26,508 nucleotides of DNA from positions 1 through 26,508 of the forward strand of contig CAKUZF010000040.1 of assembly GCA_934718155.1 (NCBI GenBank), read 5' to 3'. Position numbers and translations under genes: made by a program. The notes under the pieces were generated by a model. The model did no database searches. It worked only from the letters and a program-made list of their open reading frames with translations, and was not told where the DNA came from. This document shows, one piece after another, positions 26,418-26,508 of the stretch (its first letter is position 1; every line of letters begins with the position of its first letter). Source of the DNA: an uncultured Parabacteroides sp. (GTDB taxonomy: Bacteria; Bacteroidota; Bacteroidia; Bacteroidales; Tannerellaceae).

Positions 26418-26508
26418 TTGTATTTATGTTTACAATACTCTGTTAATAATTTCGTAATCGTTTGAAAATGAGCAAGTTGATTAACAAAATACAACTAAAT
26501 AAATTTGG

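Noticed and set aside
26418..26508. Promoter of the BspA-like operon
   Set aside because: The minus strand shows TATTTTG, one base short of TAnnTTTG, and the -33 region would fall at or beyond the window edge, so it cannot be supported.

Overview
The window reads as chromosomal DNA of a Bacteroidales bacterium, most plausibly in or near the Tannerella/Parabacteroides group. The basis is the conserved Bacteroidota order rimP-nusA-infB-cvpA-sufBCD, a -33/-7 promoter of the Bacteroides sigma-ABfr type (TTTG, 20 bp, TAnnTTTG) before rimP, a TamB plus lipoprotein-TamA pair, DUF3791-like small proteins, and a BspA-like leucine-rich-repeat surface protein with a type IX secretion (T9SS) style C-terminus. 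The genes are visibly GC-rich at third codon positions, so large empty reading frames appear on the antisense strands. The genus is inference.

Layout. 1-447 is a geneless leader with a tandem 22-bp repeat array (about 81-305), a 14-bp palindrome, a well-formed promoter and a 5'UTR hairpin. 448-9450 is one plus-strand block: ribosome maturation, transcription elongation and translation initiation (rimP, nusA, infB), a CvpA-type membrane protein, then the Fe-S assembly scaffold/ATPase genes sufB, sufC and sufD. It ends at a strong intrinsic terminator (9487-9525). No cysteine desulfurase gene (sufS) follows. 9613-10479 encodes a VOC domain fused to a GNAT acetyltransferase and is richer in A/T than its neighbours. 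10509-18149 is an envelope-biogenesis operon: a secreted protein holding a TonB-receptor plug domain but no barrel, a 1544-residue TamB protein and a lipoprotein Omp85 barrel (TamL type). 18246-19940 holds a secreted protein of unknown function and a small nitroreductase.

A second repeat array, in the opposite orientation, lies at 19941-20063, so two arrays of one family face each other across the whole 20 kb plus-strand block. Beyond it everything is on the minus strand: two small DUF3791-like genes (20621 to 20102) with an operator-like inverted repeat at the start of the first, a terminator (20715-20764), and an operon of two secreted surface proteins read from 26417 down to 20796. The upstream one is a 1339-residue BspA-like protein. 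The downstream one is a 531-residue protein of five InlB-B-type repeats. 

Most of the window is ordinary housekeeping DNA. The items most worth a second look are the inverted pair of 22-bp repeat arrays, the plug-only protein coupled to TamB/TamL, the C-terminal CxxCxxC of SufD, the structured sufB-sufC spacer, the VOC-GNAT fusion and the DUF3791 pair that lacks its usual middle gene.
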